64,000 bases of DNA. Source: Dryomyza anilis. Its lineage: Eukaryota; Arthropoda; Insecta; Diptera; Dryomyzidae. The translations under genes and the position numbers were made by a program. The stretch lies in contig OX638131.1 in assembly GCA_951804985.1 (NCBI GenBank), forward strand, positions 5,618,630-5,682,629. Reading direction: 5' to 3'. Each line of letters begins with the position of its first letter. Position 1 is the stretch's first letter. Shown here one piece after another: positions 34,876-47,149 of this stretch. The notes under the pieces were generated by a model. The model ran no database searches. It was not told where the DNA came from and was given only the letters and a program-made list of their open reading frames with translations.

Positions 34876-35291
34876 TTACACTCTAATTTCAATAAATATC
34901 CCTAGTTTAATTCAGAATATATCTGGTCTTAAGGTTCAAAAATCATTTCTTAAGTTATAATTTGATATATAGACACTATAGATTGACTTGCCTTGTATGA
35001 ATTACTATTTTTTATTGAATTTAAATTTTATAGTCAATCCCTAAAAATGCTGAATTGTATGAATAAAAATCAATATAAAGAATTCACAGCGAAACCCGGT
35101 TATACGAAGGAATTCATAGTTCGTATTTTGATTACCAACCCTACAATTTAAAAATTAAATTGAAATAACGTTACCCAAACTTAAAAAATGTTTAAACGTC
35201 ATCAGTTACAAAATTAAATACTATTTAAACAAACTATCAAAGATCAATATCGTGAAAAACGGAAAACAGTGATTATTATAAGAGGCACCCT
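34876..35291. other. AT-rich gene-free DNA
   Basis: About 415 bp between the SINE and a MITE. Nothing recognisable. Confidence 0.4.
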
Positions 35292-36240
35292 CACAGAAAA
35301 AAAATCATCAATATGGTGAATTTAATTCATAAATTTTATGAATGCATTCATAAATATTATGAATGTATTCATAAATATTATGAATTTTTCTACCAACTAC
35401 CAGATTCATCATATTGATACTACCGTTCATTAAATAACATATTGATGAACGCATTAATTATACATATATACGAACTTATTCATACTATAGGGCATCACAG
35501 TGAAAAACGAAATATTCAATACAATGAATTGAATCGTCATCTTGATGAATACAATCTTACATTTATTTATTTCATTTCGTAATCTAAAGATTTAATTTGG
35601 CCAAAATGATTTATGAATAATTTGAAATTTTATTTTTTTTAAGAATTAAAAAAAAATATATAAAATATTTGAAAAAAAAAGTCTATACAAAAATTTTATA
35701 AAAAAAATTATCCAAAAAAAAAATTTACCAATTTACCAAAAATAAATTTATTTTTCAAAAAAAAGAAAATATTTTTCGATTTATATTTAAAAAAAATTGT
35801 AACAAAAAAAAATTTTTTTTTAATATATTTTTTATAAATATCATTTTTGGTTAATAATAAAATATAATTATAAAGAAAATATTACAAAACATTTTACTAA
35901 TTTATAAATGTCAAGCAAGTACTAGAAGTACCACGAAAAATGATCGAAAAATAAGTATTTTAATTGAAATTTGGTTTGATGAACAGCATTCTTCAATATG
36001 ATGTACACCACATAAGATGTCTTTTAAGTATTTGTTCATTAATATGATGAAACGTTTTCTTCACATACAGCTCATCATATTGAAGAACACTTTTTCGACA
36101 GTTACCAAGAGTTCATCATATTTCTGATAAAATTTAATACATTGATGTCGTTAGTCATTAATATTATGATGATTCTTCAATACAATGAATCAGTGTTTGA
36201 AGAACGGAATTCATCAATATGATGTACATTTTTTTCTGTG
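35292..36240 (+). mobile_element. MITE family A, best-preserved copy
   Basis: 949 bp from CACAGAAAAAAAATCATC to ATGTACATTTTTTTCTGTG. It is filled with palindromic variants of ATTCATCAATATGATGAAT and ATTCATAAATATTATGAAT and has an A/T-run core. It has no TA on the left, so its flank has changed; on the right it abuts MITE family B at a TA. Confidence 0.7.
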
Positions 36241-36242
36241 TA

Positions 36243-36603
36243 CACAAAAAAAATGTTACCAACAACCAGTATTCATCATATTAATGATTTCATTCATTGA
36301 ACTAAAATCGTATTTTTTCAATGTTTTTCATTTTCAATATTTTTTATAATTTGTTTCCATTTACACACTTTTGTATTTACAATAAAATAAATATGGTTTG
36401 ATGAAAAAAATTCATCAATATGATGTACACTTGTTCATTAATATGATAAAATTGAGTCACATAAATGTGTATATAGAGGCACATTTTAGTTTGAAATTTG
36501 ATGTTAAAAAATATTGAAAATGAGAAATATTTAAAAATACGATTTTAATGCAATGAATTCATCAATATGATGAATTCTGGTAATTGTAATTTTTTTTTTT
36601 GTG
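36243..36603 (+). mobile_element. MITE family B, 361 bp, TA target site
   Basis: Terminal repeats CACAAAAAAAATGTTACCAA and AATTTTTTTTTTTGTG, flanked by TA at 36241-36242 and 36604-36605. Sub-terminal AACCAGTATTCATCATATTA is mirrored by AATATGATGAATTCTGGT. It shares the ATTCATCA palindrome style with family A but is a separate, shorter family. A second copy is at 58751-59125. Confidence 0.7.
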
Positions 36604-36689
36604 TAGTTTGTCTTTGCTTTACTGTTACTCACTAAAAGAATATCATATATTAAAATTTAAAACAATTTAATAATTAGAATTACTCCAGA

Positions 36690-37900
36690 TAAAATTTCTG
36701 ACATTTTTTAGGAAATGTGGAAATATTTCCGACAAACACACAGATAATAGAATTTTTTCTAGGATATCCTAATCAAAATTTCAGGAATACTTTCGACAAA
36801 TACACTGATAAATGGACGGAAGTTTATGGCAGCCTATCAAATTTTATGGAGGAAAAAAAAGAAGATTCCCGGCATTTTTTCGAGATGGGCTGAAAAAACG
36901 CAAATTTTGGCACAAACTCAACCTTTGTCCGCTTCAAACCTTTCGAAAATATATTTCTAAACTGCCATTTTTCGGAAATACCCGAGGCAAAAATGTTGGC
37001 ATTTTTCTGGAATATTTCGGGCATATTTTCGGAAAACGTACAGCTAAATGAAATATCTTGGGAAGTGTATAGCAGGTTATAAATGTTTGTGGAATTTGTA
37101 TGGCAGATTCAGGCCATATTTGGGGAACGGGCAGAAAACAGATAGCTTTTGATACAAACTCCGCCTTTGTCTGTTTGAAATATGTCGAGAAAATGTTTCA
37201 GAACTGCCACGACCCTGCCAAAAATTTTGTCTGGGGTATTTTTCCAGCAAAAACACAGATAAATTGTAGTTTGTGGGAAGCTTAAGACAGCTATTCAAAT
37301 TTTATGGAATTTTAATGGCAGATACTCGGCATATTTTTGGGACGGGTAGAAAATAGACATCTTTTGATACAAACTCCGCCTTTGTTCGATTTAAATCTTT
37401 CGGAAATATCCAGAGACAAAATGTTTAGCATTTTTCTGGAATATTTCGGGCATATTTCTGGCAAACTCTCAGATAAATAGAATATCTTGGGAAGTGTATG
37501 GCAAATCCACGCCATATTTGGAGAGCGGGCAGAAAACAGACAGATTTTGATACAAACTCCGCCTTTGTCTGTTTGAAATATGTCGAAAAATCTTTTCAAA
37601 ACTACCTCGACCCTGCCAAATATTTTATCTGGGGATATTTCTAAAAATTGTGTCTACCCGAGGGAATATGTTTGGCTTTTTCCGGAATATTTCCGGCACA
37701 GATAAATGGTAGTTTGTGAAAAGCATATGCTAGATTATCAATATTATGACATTTTTTGAGCAAAATCCCGGCATAATTTGGGGATAGGCAGAAAAAAAAT
37801 ATAATTTTTGACTTAAACTCTGCCTTTGTTCGCTTAAAATCTTTCGCAAAATGGTTTCTAAACCCCTTTTAGCCACCCAAAACTGTTGTCTTGGGTACTG
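36690..37900 (+). repeat. Satellite-like array, GATACAAACTCCGCC family
   Basis: About five irregular units of 180-260 bp. Landmarks in each: GATACAAACTCCGCCTTTGT, then ATATGTCGAAAA, CTGCCTCGACCCTGCCAAA, TTTTGTCTGG, TTTCCGGCAAACACACAGAT, GGCAGATT and GGGAACGGGCAGAAAA. The core GATACAAACTCC falls at about 37159, 37369 and 37549, with a variant at 37806. Open frames here are repeat by-products. Related copies lie at 1.9, 3.1, 5.2, 41.1-42.5 and 54.2 kb, in both orientations. Confidence 0.75.
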
Positions 37901-39880
37901 TTTAATCAATTTGTTTTATTTTGTAAGATCGTGTTAGTAATTTGCACAGCTCAAACGTCAATAATTTAACTCCTACGTCTTTTTAGCGTTATTAATCTTA
38001 TTAAGCTTTCGCAAACTGGTCAAAGATACTACAGAGTATAAAAAATAATAAAAAAAAATTCACACCAAAATTAGTAAATAATTTTTTTTTCTATTTTTCA
38101 TAACATGTGTAGACAACTGTTAAATATTAAAATATGTAGTATTATTGAACTGAAACAGTGAGAAAAACACCCTTTCCATGGCACGTACTTGCCTAAAATA
38201 TGCGCTGTATTATGGTGGGAAAATATATTTGCCATAGCTAATAAATATGGTATGTGCAAATATCAAAAAAAAAAAAAAAGAAATTGCACTTGTTATTGGA
38301 AAAATAAAATAGTTAACGACTGCTGGTGACACTTGCCAGTTTATTTGTGGCATGTGAAACATACTATGTGATGGTAGACATACGAGGAAACATGATATGC
38401 GCAGGATAATTGTATATTTGAACCTTTTTCCTCTTTTTCATTTTTGTATTGAGTCATATATAACAATATTGAATGCCACTTAATGATGTGAAAACTTGAG
38501 CAATCTTTGGTGGCATTGTTCGGTTGTCTGCTGCACAATGGGACCTATGCATTACCCCGAACATCAGACGGTAATCGACATTATTAATTGCAACATTGAT
38601 TTCCATGTAAAAAGCAGTGTTTTAATTGTTTGCTGCTGGTTTCTGGGTGATGATGTTGGTGATGCTGATGGTGGTGAAGGTGCTGCTGATTTTGATGTTT
38701 GTGTTGAGTGAGTGGTGCTGACGCCGTGGTGCTGGCGCCTCGCGCCCCTTGATGCCGACGCATGTCACCTGCTGTGCTGCTCAGAGCTCAGATGCCAAAG
38801 ACCTCACATACGTCGGATGGAAGCTGTACAGGTAATGATTGCGCAAAGTACTACTTGATGAATGATTGACAGCAGTAATCAACAGTCAGAGTCAGTTTTC
38901 CCAGTAACTCTTATAAATTCAAATGAACGCACAATTTTATCTATGCCATAACTGAGTTTCGTAGTTAAATCAAAAAAAGATTTTAAAACTAAAAAAAAAA
39001 AATAATCAAAATTTACATAATTCCCCGAGGCACTCAATCAATCCCGCTGCGTTATTATTAATGTTTGTTGATTTTAGTTTTTAATTTCCTTGTCATATAC
39101 ACTAATTAAACAAATATCTACTGCTGGCACTGCGTTACTAATTTCTTCACATTTGCATAAAAAAATGCCACCCACACGCACCTTGTCCGTTGTAACACAA
39201 TTTGCCACCACATCAAACTCTGACCACATGAAAGACACGCATAACATCGACTTTATGACTTCCCGCCCCGATAAATTGCCAACCGAAGTTTACAATTTTT
39301 GTTGTACTTTTACGAATTACACTTGCGTCAAAGTTTATTTTTAATTTTAATGCATTTTTTATAAACAATATTAAAATTGTTAATTTTTTTATTTTTTTAA
39401 TTTTAGCAAATTTTGCCGTTGTTGCCAGACAGTGTGGCACAAGTGATCCTCGTCAGCCACACCCAGCAAACTAAATTCTTCACTACAGACAGCATGGCGC
39501 ACATTTTGACTGCGAAACAACGCAGTGCAGTGTTTTGTTTATAATTACGACATTTCTGTCAGATGTTAGTTGCCACTTTTATGACTGCTGCTGCTGTTGC
39601 TGCACGCCACAAAACACGACAAACAAAATATTTACAAATACTCGCAGTGTAGTCATTTTATAGAACCATCAGAAAAAATATACAATGAACACCACATGCG
39701 CCAAAACCACATCAAGAAACCCGCGCAAAATCGGCGGAGTTTGATGTTGCTGCCGAAGCAACGTTTGAAGTACGAAATATCGGAAACAAAATATTTCAAA
39801 TATAAAATTAAAAAAAAAAACTATATATTTACGATTTCTTAAATAAAAATACTAAGTTCTTCATTTTTAAAAAAACTTTT
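37901..39880. other. Gene-free DNA with single-copy island 38300-39800
   Basis: 37901-38300 is AT-rich. 38300-39800 is GC-richer and unique: GGTGATGCTGATGGTGG-like runs (38650-38700), a GC-rich patch at 38715-38820, and GTGTGGCACAAGTGATCC near 39430. Frames are short and lack any domain. Candidate regulatory DNA or untranslated exon; no gene called. Confidence 0.35.
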
Positions 39881-41080
39881 TTTTTTAAATGGAAACTGAA
39901 TTGTAACCAATTTGTAACATGCCAATTCAGCTTTTATACGTGGTTGTCAAATTATATTTCTAATTATATTTTAATTTTGATTTTCAAAAAAACTAATTTA
40001 TTCAATTTTTAAGTCACTTATTTTAAATGGAAACTGATTTGTAACCAATTTGTAACATTCCATTTCAACCTTCATTCTTGGTCTTCTAATTATATATTAA
40101 TGGGCTCCTATATTTTGATTTTTAATTAGACTAGAGCCCGACAAATTAGTTTATTCATTAGTTTTTGCAATAATAATTTAATAATTTTTATGTTTTTGCA
40201 CTTTTTTTTTTGAAATGTAACTGATTTGAAACTAAATTGTAACTAATTTATTTATGGTTGTAGTTGCTAACATTTATCTGTCATAATTTTGAAGTCAAAT
40301 TAAATAAAATGATCAGCATTTCATGTTGTAAATGTACTTAAGAAATAGAACTGCTGTGTAAAGGCACTTTTTTAAATGCAACTGATTTGTAACCAATTTG
40401 TAACATGTCATTTCTACTTTTATGATTTCGACCTTATGGTCTCCTAATTATATATCAATTTTGATTTTGATTTTTAATTATATTATATGATGTTTTTGCA
40501 CTTTTTTTGAAATGGAACTGATTTGAAACTAAATTGTAACTAATTTATTTATGGTCGTAGTTTCTAACATTTATCTGTCATCATTTTTAAGTCAAATTAA
40601 ATAATACGATCAGCATTTCATGTTGTAAATCCACTTTAGAAATGAAACTGATGTGTAAAGGCATTTTTTTAAATGCAACTGATTTGTAACCAATTTGTAA
40701 CATGCCAATTCAACTTTTATTCGTGATCTTCAAATTATATTGCAATAGACTTCAAATTTCAAATTATATCAGATCAAATTATAACAAATTTCAAATTATA
40801 TCAGATGAGATTAATTTTATGTTTAAATGCATTATTTTTTAATGACACTGCTTTGTAACCAATTTGTAACTAATTTATCACTTGGTCATAGTTTCTAACA
40901 TTTATCTGTCATCATTTTGAAGTCAAATTAAATAATATGATCACGGTTTCATGTTCTAAATGCTCTTCAGAAAGGAAACTGTTGTAAAACTAATTTGTAA
41001 CAAATGTTTTGCAACTGTCAGTTATAGTCAAATAACTATGTATTATATAAATCAAATAGTGGTATTTGTTAAAAACAAAT
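39881..41080 (+). repeat. Higher-order tandem array, unit about 298 bp
   Basis: The block ACTGATTTGTAACCAATTTG recurs at roughly 39900, 40030, 40380, 40677 and 40850 (variant). CAGCATTTCATGTTGTAAAT recurs at 40312 and 40611, and AACATTTATCTGTCATCAT at 40268, 40566 and 40899. Full unit spacing is about 298 bp, with a shorter sub-repeat inside. Copies are diverged. Confidence 0.75.
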
Positions 41081-41139
41081 ACTTTTCAAATGTGACAATA
41101 TTTATGTCATTTTTCAGGTAATTTGTCACAAATAAAACA

Positions 41140-42520
41140 AAAATTTCTAGAAATTTTGTACTGTTATCAAATTTTGTAAAATTTAAAGGGTAGAACCGTA
41201 CTATATTTTAAGTACGGACAGAAAATACGATTCGTTTGATAAAAATTCCGCCTTTGTCTACTAAAAAATTTTAAAAACAATAATTTCCAATTTCGGGCAA
41301 ACACACAGATAAATGGAAGTTTTTGGGAAATGTACTGCATATTTTCAAGTTTTATTGAATTTTAAAGAAAAATTCTCGACATATTTGAGCGTGCGAAAAA
41401 TAGAAAACTTTTGATAAAAGCATCGCCTTATTCTGTATAAATTTGTTAAAGACAATATTTATTTCCTTTTTCAGAAAATTTGTGCGAAATATGGCATCCC
41501 AGAAAAACATGTTTGGCAGTATCAAAGCAGTTTGAAAACATTTCATCGATATATATCAAGCAGACAAAAACGGAGTTCTTATCAAAAGTAGCCTATTTTC
41601 GTCCCTTGCCCAAATATGCGGGAATTTCGCTTTAAAATTGCTCGAAATTTTATAATCTCTTCCCAAATAATCCATAAAAATTCTACAAATTTTGTCTTGG
41701 AAGATTATCAAATTTTGTGAAATTTAAAGGGCTGACTCATAGATTATTTTGGATACGGGCACAAAATACGAAACGTTTGACAAAAACTGCTTAAAATTTA
41801 AAAAACAAATTTTAGTAATAATTACTAAACAATGTTTAGTAATATGTTGGTTATATTTTGGTTATATTTCGGGCAACCACACAGGTCAATTATGGAAGGT
41901 GCACGGAAGATTTTCCTATTTAATAGAATTTCAAAAGCAGATTCCCGGTATATTTTGGGAACGGGTGGAAAACCGACAGCTTTTGATACAAACTTCGTTT
42001 TTTTTGCTTAAAATCTTTCGAAAATATATTTTTCTAAACTGCCCAGAATTTTGTATTGGGCAAAGTTTTAGTACTTTTCAGGAATATTTTCGGAAAACAC
42101 ACAGATAAATGGAGGTTTGTGTGAAGCATATGGCAGATTATTAAATTTATAGTATTTTAAAGGTAGATTGTCGCAATATTTTGGGAATGAGCAGAAAATG
42201 AAAAGCATTTGATACAAACTCTGTTCTTGTCTGTTGGAAATATATCGTAAAAATGTTTTTAAACTGCTTTGACCTTGCACAAATTTTTTCTGTGATAGTT
42301 TTAAAAATCACATACCCCCCAGACACATTTTTTTAAAATTTTCATAAATATTTCGCGTATATTTCCGGCAAACACAAACAGAAAATTTTAATTTTTTGAA
42401 AAGCGTATCGTATTTTGTGAAATTTTTAAGGCAGATTGCTGACATATTTTCGGAACGCTCATAAAATAGACAGCTTTTGAAATATTTCGATAGAATATTT
42501 CTAATGAAAAAAATATATAT
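41140..42520. repeat. Mixed-orientation copies of the GATACAAACTCCGCC family
   Basis: The family landmarks occur forward (41220-41330, 41730-42400) and reversed (41520-41660), indicating rearranged array pieces. Motifs include CCGCCTTTGTCTA, GGCAAACACACAGATAAATG and TTTTGATACAAACTTCG. The 119-residue plus-strand frame here is repeat sequence. Confidence 0.65.
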
Positions 42521-43350
42521 GGGTCATTCAAATCACTATTACATATACGCTCCACTATTTCAAAAATAAAAAAAATATATTTTTTGAAACAGTTGGATTT
42601 TCTCCGTCGTTTAAAATAATAATTTCAATAGAGTCTCGCATAGTTTCTGAACTATTAAATTTTAAACTTCAATTGCCGATTCTTCCTCATACGCAATTGG
42701 TTCGTTGCCAGACTATTTCCAGTAGTAAATTATAAGAAGCCAAATATGAAATTAAAGCAATGAGGAATAATCGAAAAAATTTAATAATAATCAGAAGTTG
42801 CTTTAAAATATTCTCAACTATGTATTACCTACGCTATCCAATTTTTACATATGTTTTCGACCGCAACTTCGAGTGATAGAGTGATTCAAAATTAAAAAAA
42901 ATGGTCCCAAAATCACTACAATACGATTGTTCATATTTAAATATCTACTGTACAAGAAAAGATAGAAACTCCATTGAGGTCTTATTTTAAAGCTAATAAA
43001 ATAATCTTTTTAAGATTTAAGTCATAAGTTTTAAACTTGAACATGTGGCCAATGGTCATTATGATTGCACTTCAAATTTGAAGTCTTTCAAAAGTACCCT
43101 TTTTAAAACTAGTTGATTTAATATTAATGTTAGTGCCAAATTAAACCAAATGGCATCATATTTTTAAAAATGATTTTCTTAATTTTTTTGGTAATGATTG
43201 AAGGGAAAATTATTATTTTTTTTTTGTAAAAGTGAAATTGCAACAATTCTTGAATATTTGGAATGTAATACTGAGCAAATATTCTGAATATCATATTTTT
43301 ATAATTTTTTTATAATTTTGTACAGTGACTAAAACCATTTAGCATATAGG
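42521..43350. other. AT-rich gene-free DNA
   Basis: No exon, repeat match or notable motif found. Confidence 0.4.
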
Positions 43351-43355
43351 TTCTG

Positions 43356-43790
43356 GTGCCAAGATTTTTAAAACATCGGTTCCAGTTCAAATACCGGTTT
43401 CAAATAAAAAATATATGGGTTCCGATTCCGGTTTCATATTTTTTTAATAACTATTCCGATTACGATTCCAAAAAGCGAAACGGTTCCGATTCTTTGCAGT
43501 CTCTCAGAGGGATAAAAATTATTTGGAATATCGGTTTCGATTCTGGTTTCTCAATTTTGAATAAGCTGTTCCAGTTTCAATTCCGTTTTCAACAAATACA
43601 AATTAAATGTGTTTCATTTCGATACAACACACTTTTTTTAATAACGGTTCCGATTTTGGTTGCAAAAATCGATACTTTTCCTGGTCCGATTTCGGTTTAT
43701 TTGCGTTTCCTAATTTTTGTGTTGTATTTTATCAGATATTTTGAGTATATCGTGTATTTTGCAAGTTATTTTATGAAAAAAACTAAATAA
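43356..43790 (+). repeat. Degenerate GGTTCCGATTCCGGTTTC repeat
   Basis: Words such as GGTTCCGATTCCGGTTTC, GGTTCCGATTC and CGGTTTCGATTCTGGTTTC recur about every 30-70 bp. A 144-residue open frame runs through it because the 6-bp-like periodicity avoids stops; its Phe/Gln/Arg-rich product is not a believable protein. Confidence 0.6.
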
Positions 43791-45655
43791 TTTTGAGTTG
43801 AGTTAATTTTTCCCAAAATATAAAACGAACAAATGTCAATGAAATTTTATTCTATTCTTCACTAAAAAAAGGTGTTTATAACCTTTGAGAATACAAAATA
43901 TAATTGTGAAGTATACGAAAAAATAGAGCAATTGCTGACATTTTCAAATAATTCCATTATTTTAATTAGTTGCTTAAAATAATGATATTCGATTGTTAAG
44001 TTTTTTCCGAAACATCCTTATGTCATGCTACCTTTGTGCCACATATATGCAATCAAAAATCCAATTTTTTTCCCACCACGCATGATCAAACGTATATTGG
44101 TGTGACTCGAAAAATCATCATCATCAGGGTCGGCACCTAATTGCACTCGTTGTTCCTAATGTCCTTGTTAGATTGTGTTGAGATAAAAATGTCAACACGA
44201 CAACTTTCTCAACGGTGGCCTGTAGCCTACGATAACCATTCAATTATTATGCGTTATAGCTGCTCTGGCTCTTAAGCCTCATTATTGGGTCGGGTCGGGT
44301 AGAGCAGAGTCAGTCCTGGTCTGTGCCCGTTTAGTTAATCGTTTTGACATGATGAAATTGACGTTTCGTCCTTGACGTCCTTGAGCAAATCACATTTGAC
44401 GCGTTAATTAACTGCGTGTGGCACTTCATTATTTTCGAGTTTATGACTTTATTACTGCTCTGCTTCCTGGGCATGCGAGCCTCAAATGCGACGACCTCCG
44501 CGAAGACGAAGACGACCTCGACTACCTTGAAGATTAATAATTACTCTGCGCACTAATCCTTGTAACGTTCGGCACTACCTACAGCGTCGACGTCCTTGTA
44601 ACGTTCCGTTCTGTCAATGCGCCCTGCACTTTCCATAATGTCATTTACCTCGACTTTTGGGCTGATTTTCACGCCCATTGTTCGCTTTATTGCGGGTCAT
44701 TCTGTCAAATGTTTACCTTTGACTGACAGACAGACTGACTGACTTCCTGTAGTCGCACGCGTATTTTTAGCAAAAATTAATAATGAAATCGAAGGATTTC
44801 GAAGCGTACATATTTCGCATTTTATGCCGCGTACGCGTGTTTCTCAAAAATTTCCCAGAAGACACTAAAATTCCCTGCGAAGGCTGTTCACATCAATTCC
44901 GACACAATGGCGATGTTGTAAATTTTGAACATCCGCGGGTGTTGCTGACACCATAAAGTCGCCTTTATCCTAATTGTTGATATATATTTATTTTATTTTT
45001 GTTTAGCAACAAATACTTTTTTCGGTCTTTTAATGCTTTTGTTCCTAATGACTACTTACTATATGCGGCGCATGTTGCTTCAGTTAAGGACACGCGACAG
45101 GGGCTTCTATTTGATTTTGCTCAAATATTTGTATTTCGAAACATGTCAAGGTTCAAATATATATCAGCGCCTTGCGACTACACTATGCACTGACTGTGTG
45201 ACTAACTTTTAATGTTTACGTCGAAAGTTTTTCGCATAACCCATACCCCAAGTAGTGGCAATTACTGTGCCAAATTACGCATGATCTTGGCTGACAACAT
45301 TATTAAACGGTGTAATTGGAAAATTGCGAATAATGAAACTGAAAACATGCAACAGAAAGTAGCTGCGTGTAGTACGTAGGAAGTGGTTTTACCAAAGCAT
45401 ATAAAAAAATGGAAAAGAAAATGCATGAATTACACTGCGTCAGAAATGTTGCTTTTTAGAAAAGATTTTGTATTAAATTTTAAATTTGTGTTTCACATAT
45501 TTAGAGCGAATAGTTTAAAAGTTCGTTTTTTAGGGTCGATTTAGAAATTTTGAAAAATAAATAATATATACAGGCTTCATCGATCTCAATAATGCAAGAG
45601 ATCATACTATGACTCAAAAAAAATAAGAAAATGTTAAATAAACAAAGTCTAATTT
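43791..45655. other. Single-copy island 44100-45420, possible enhancer
   Basis: After AT-rich DNA to 44030, the sequence turns GC-richer and unique. It has TTAATTAACTGCGTGTGG (homeodomain core) near 44405, GGGTCGGGTCGGGTAGAG near 44290 and CGACGACCTCCGCGAAGACGA near 44495. No conserved frame is seen. Unique, GC-rich, non-coding patches near a developmental T-box gene are typical of fly enhancers; this is inference. Confidence 0.35.
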
Positions 45656-46594
45656 CGCTCCCAGTTTAAAGTACAGCGCGTTTTAGATATGCGTATTACT
45701 GACATAAGCTAGTCATGAAAATTGGTTATAAATTATAATCTGTTGACAAATGAAGAATAATTTTTAACTCATGTTTTAGATAACTAAATTTCGTTTCTAA
45801 TGGTATATCAAATCTTCAAATCCAATGACTTCTTCTTTTTTTAAAATGTACGTAAAATTGAAATTAACAAAAATAAAAATAAAATTTCTACTTTGTCATT
45901 GATTTTCTCAAAATTTCGTTCGGATCATCCATTTTTCAAATTTATATTGATAGACCTGTTCATGCACAGTACTTTCTAACCAATTACAGTAATTTTAAAC
46001 TGCTAAGTTATGCTACAGAAATCATTAAACAGTCGTGTGTCTTCTGATTTCGTGTTTGATATTTAAAAAAAAAATCGAAATAATCGAGAAATAATTTTAA
46101 ACATTTATTAAAATTATAATCATTATCATATTACTTCACAAAATATATTTTCTGATAATATTTCCAAACATAATAATTTTTTCTTTTTTTCAACCACCAA
46201 ATCACAAAACCCGATACTGTTTAATTATATCTGCAGCATTTCATACCAAGTTTAAATTCCTGTGAATGGTAAAAAAGTACTGGGAATAAACTATTCTATC
46301 ATTTAAAATTTAAAAAGGGGTGATTTGTAACGAAATTTTTAGAAAATCAATGACAAAGTCTAAATTTGTATTTATATTTTTGTACATTTCGACTTTACGT
46401 GCATTTTAGAAAAGGAAGAATTCATGGAGTTTGAAGATGTGATATATTATTGGAAAGGTAATTTAATTGACAAAAACATGAGTTAAAAATTGATATTCAT
46501 TTAACAACAGATTATACTTTATATCCAATTATCTTGACTAGGTTATCTCAGTAATATGCATCTCTTAAACACCCTGTGTCTAAAACTGGGTGTA
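45656..46594. mobile_element. Foldback element with arms of about 250 bp
   Basis: The left arm (45656-45922) and right arm (46325-46594) are inverted copies sharing TCTGTTGACAAATGAA-like, TTTTTAACTCATGTTTT and CTTTGTCATTGATTTTCT blocks. Outer ends are CTCCCAGTTT and AAACTGGGTG. The 400-bp loop is AT-rich and non-coding. No target-site duplication is clear. Confidence 0.7.
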
Positions 46595-47149
46595 AAATTT
46601 TACATTTTTGTTTTAAATATTCTTATTTTTTGAGTCATAGAATGACCCCATGAACTATTAACATCGATTAACCAAACACCCTGTATATTTTTCGCATTAT
46701 ACTAATTCGAACTATACAAATTTCCCATCTCTCAGTTTAATCTCATCTTTACTTTTTGAAAACGAGAAACATATTAAATTTTTTTTGACATATCTCTTAT
46801 TGATTGTTGGGGTTAGATCAAAGACTTTACTTTCGCCGCAAAATTACGATTCATAAATTCTGATTTTCGACCTGATTCACGTTTTCTATTTAAGAATATG
46901 ATCTCTCGAAACCGATTTATAATATATCCAGCAGTTTTCCGTAATACACATGCTATACTTGCAATAATTGTAGGCAGTGTAGAACGGTTAACTAATCAAA
47001 ATATTCCAAATTTATTTTCCCACTTTTTCGAATTTTGTTGTTGACGACATGATCGATTAACTGAAAACTTGTTTAATTTGAAGTTTGTCATAAATCAGAG
47101 CATTTTTGAATATACGGGATTTTTTTGTATTATTTGCTTTGACCACAAT
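46595..47149. other. AT-rich gene-free DNA
   Basis: Nothing recognisable apart from two ACACCCTGT words (46570, 46677) that may mark the edges of small relics. Confidence 0.35.

Noticed and set aside
43356..43790. 144-residue plus-strand open frame
   Set aside because: It follows a degenerate GGTTCCGATTC repeat; the product is a Phe/Gln/Arg-rich reflection of the repeat, not a protein family.
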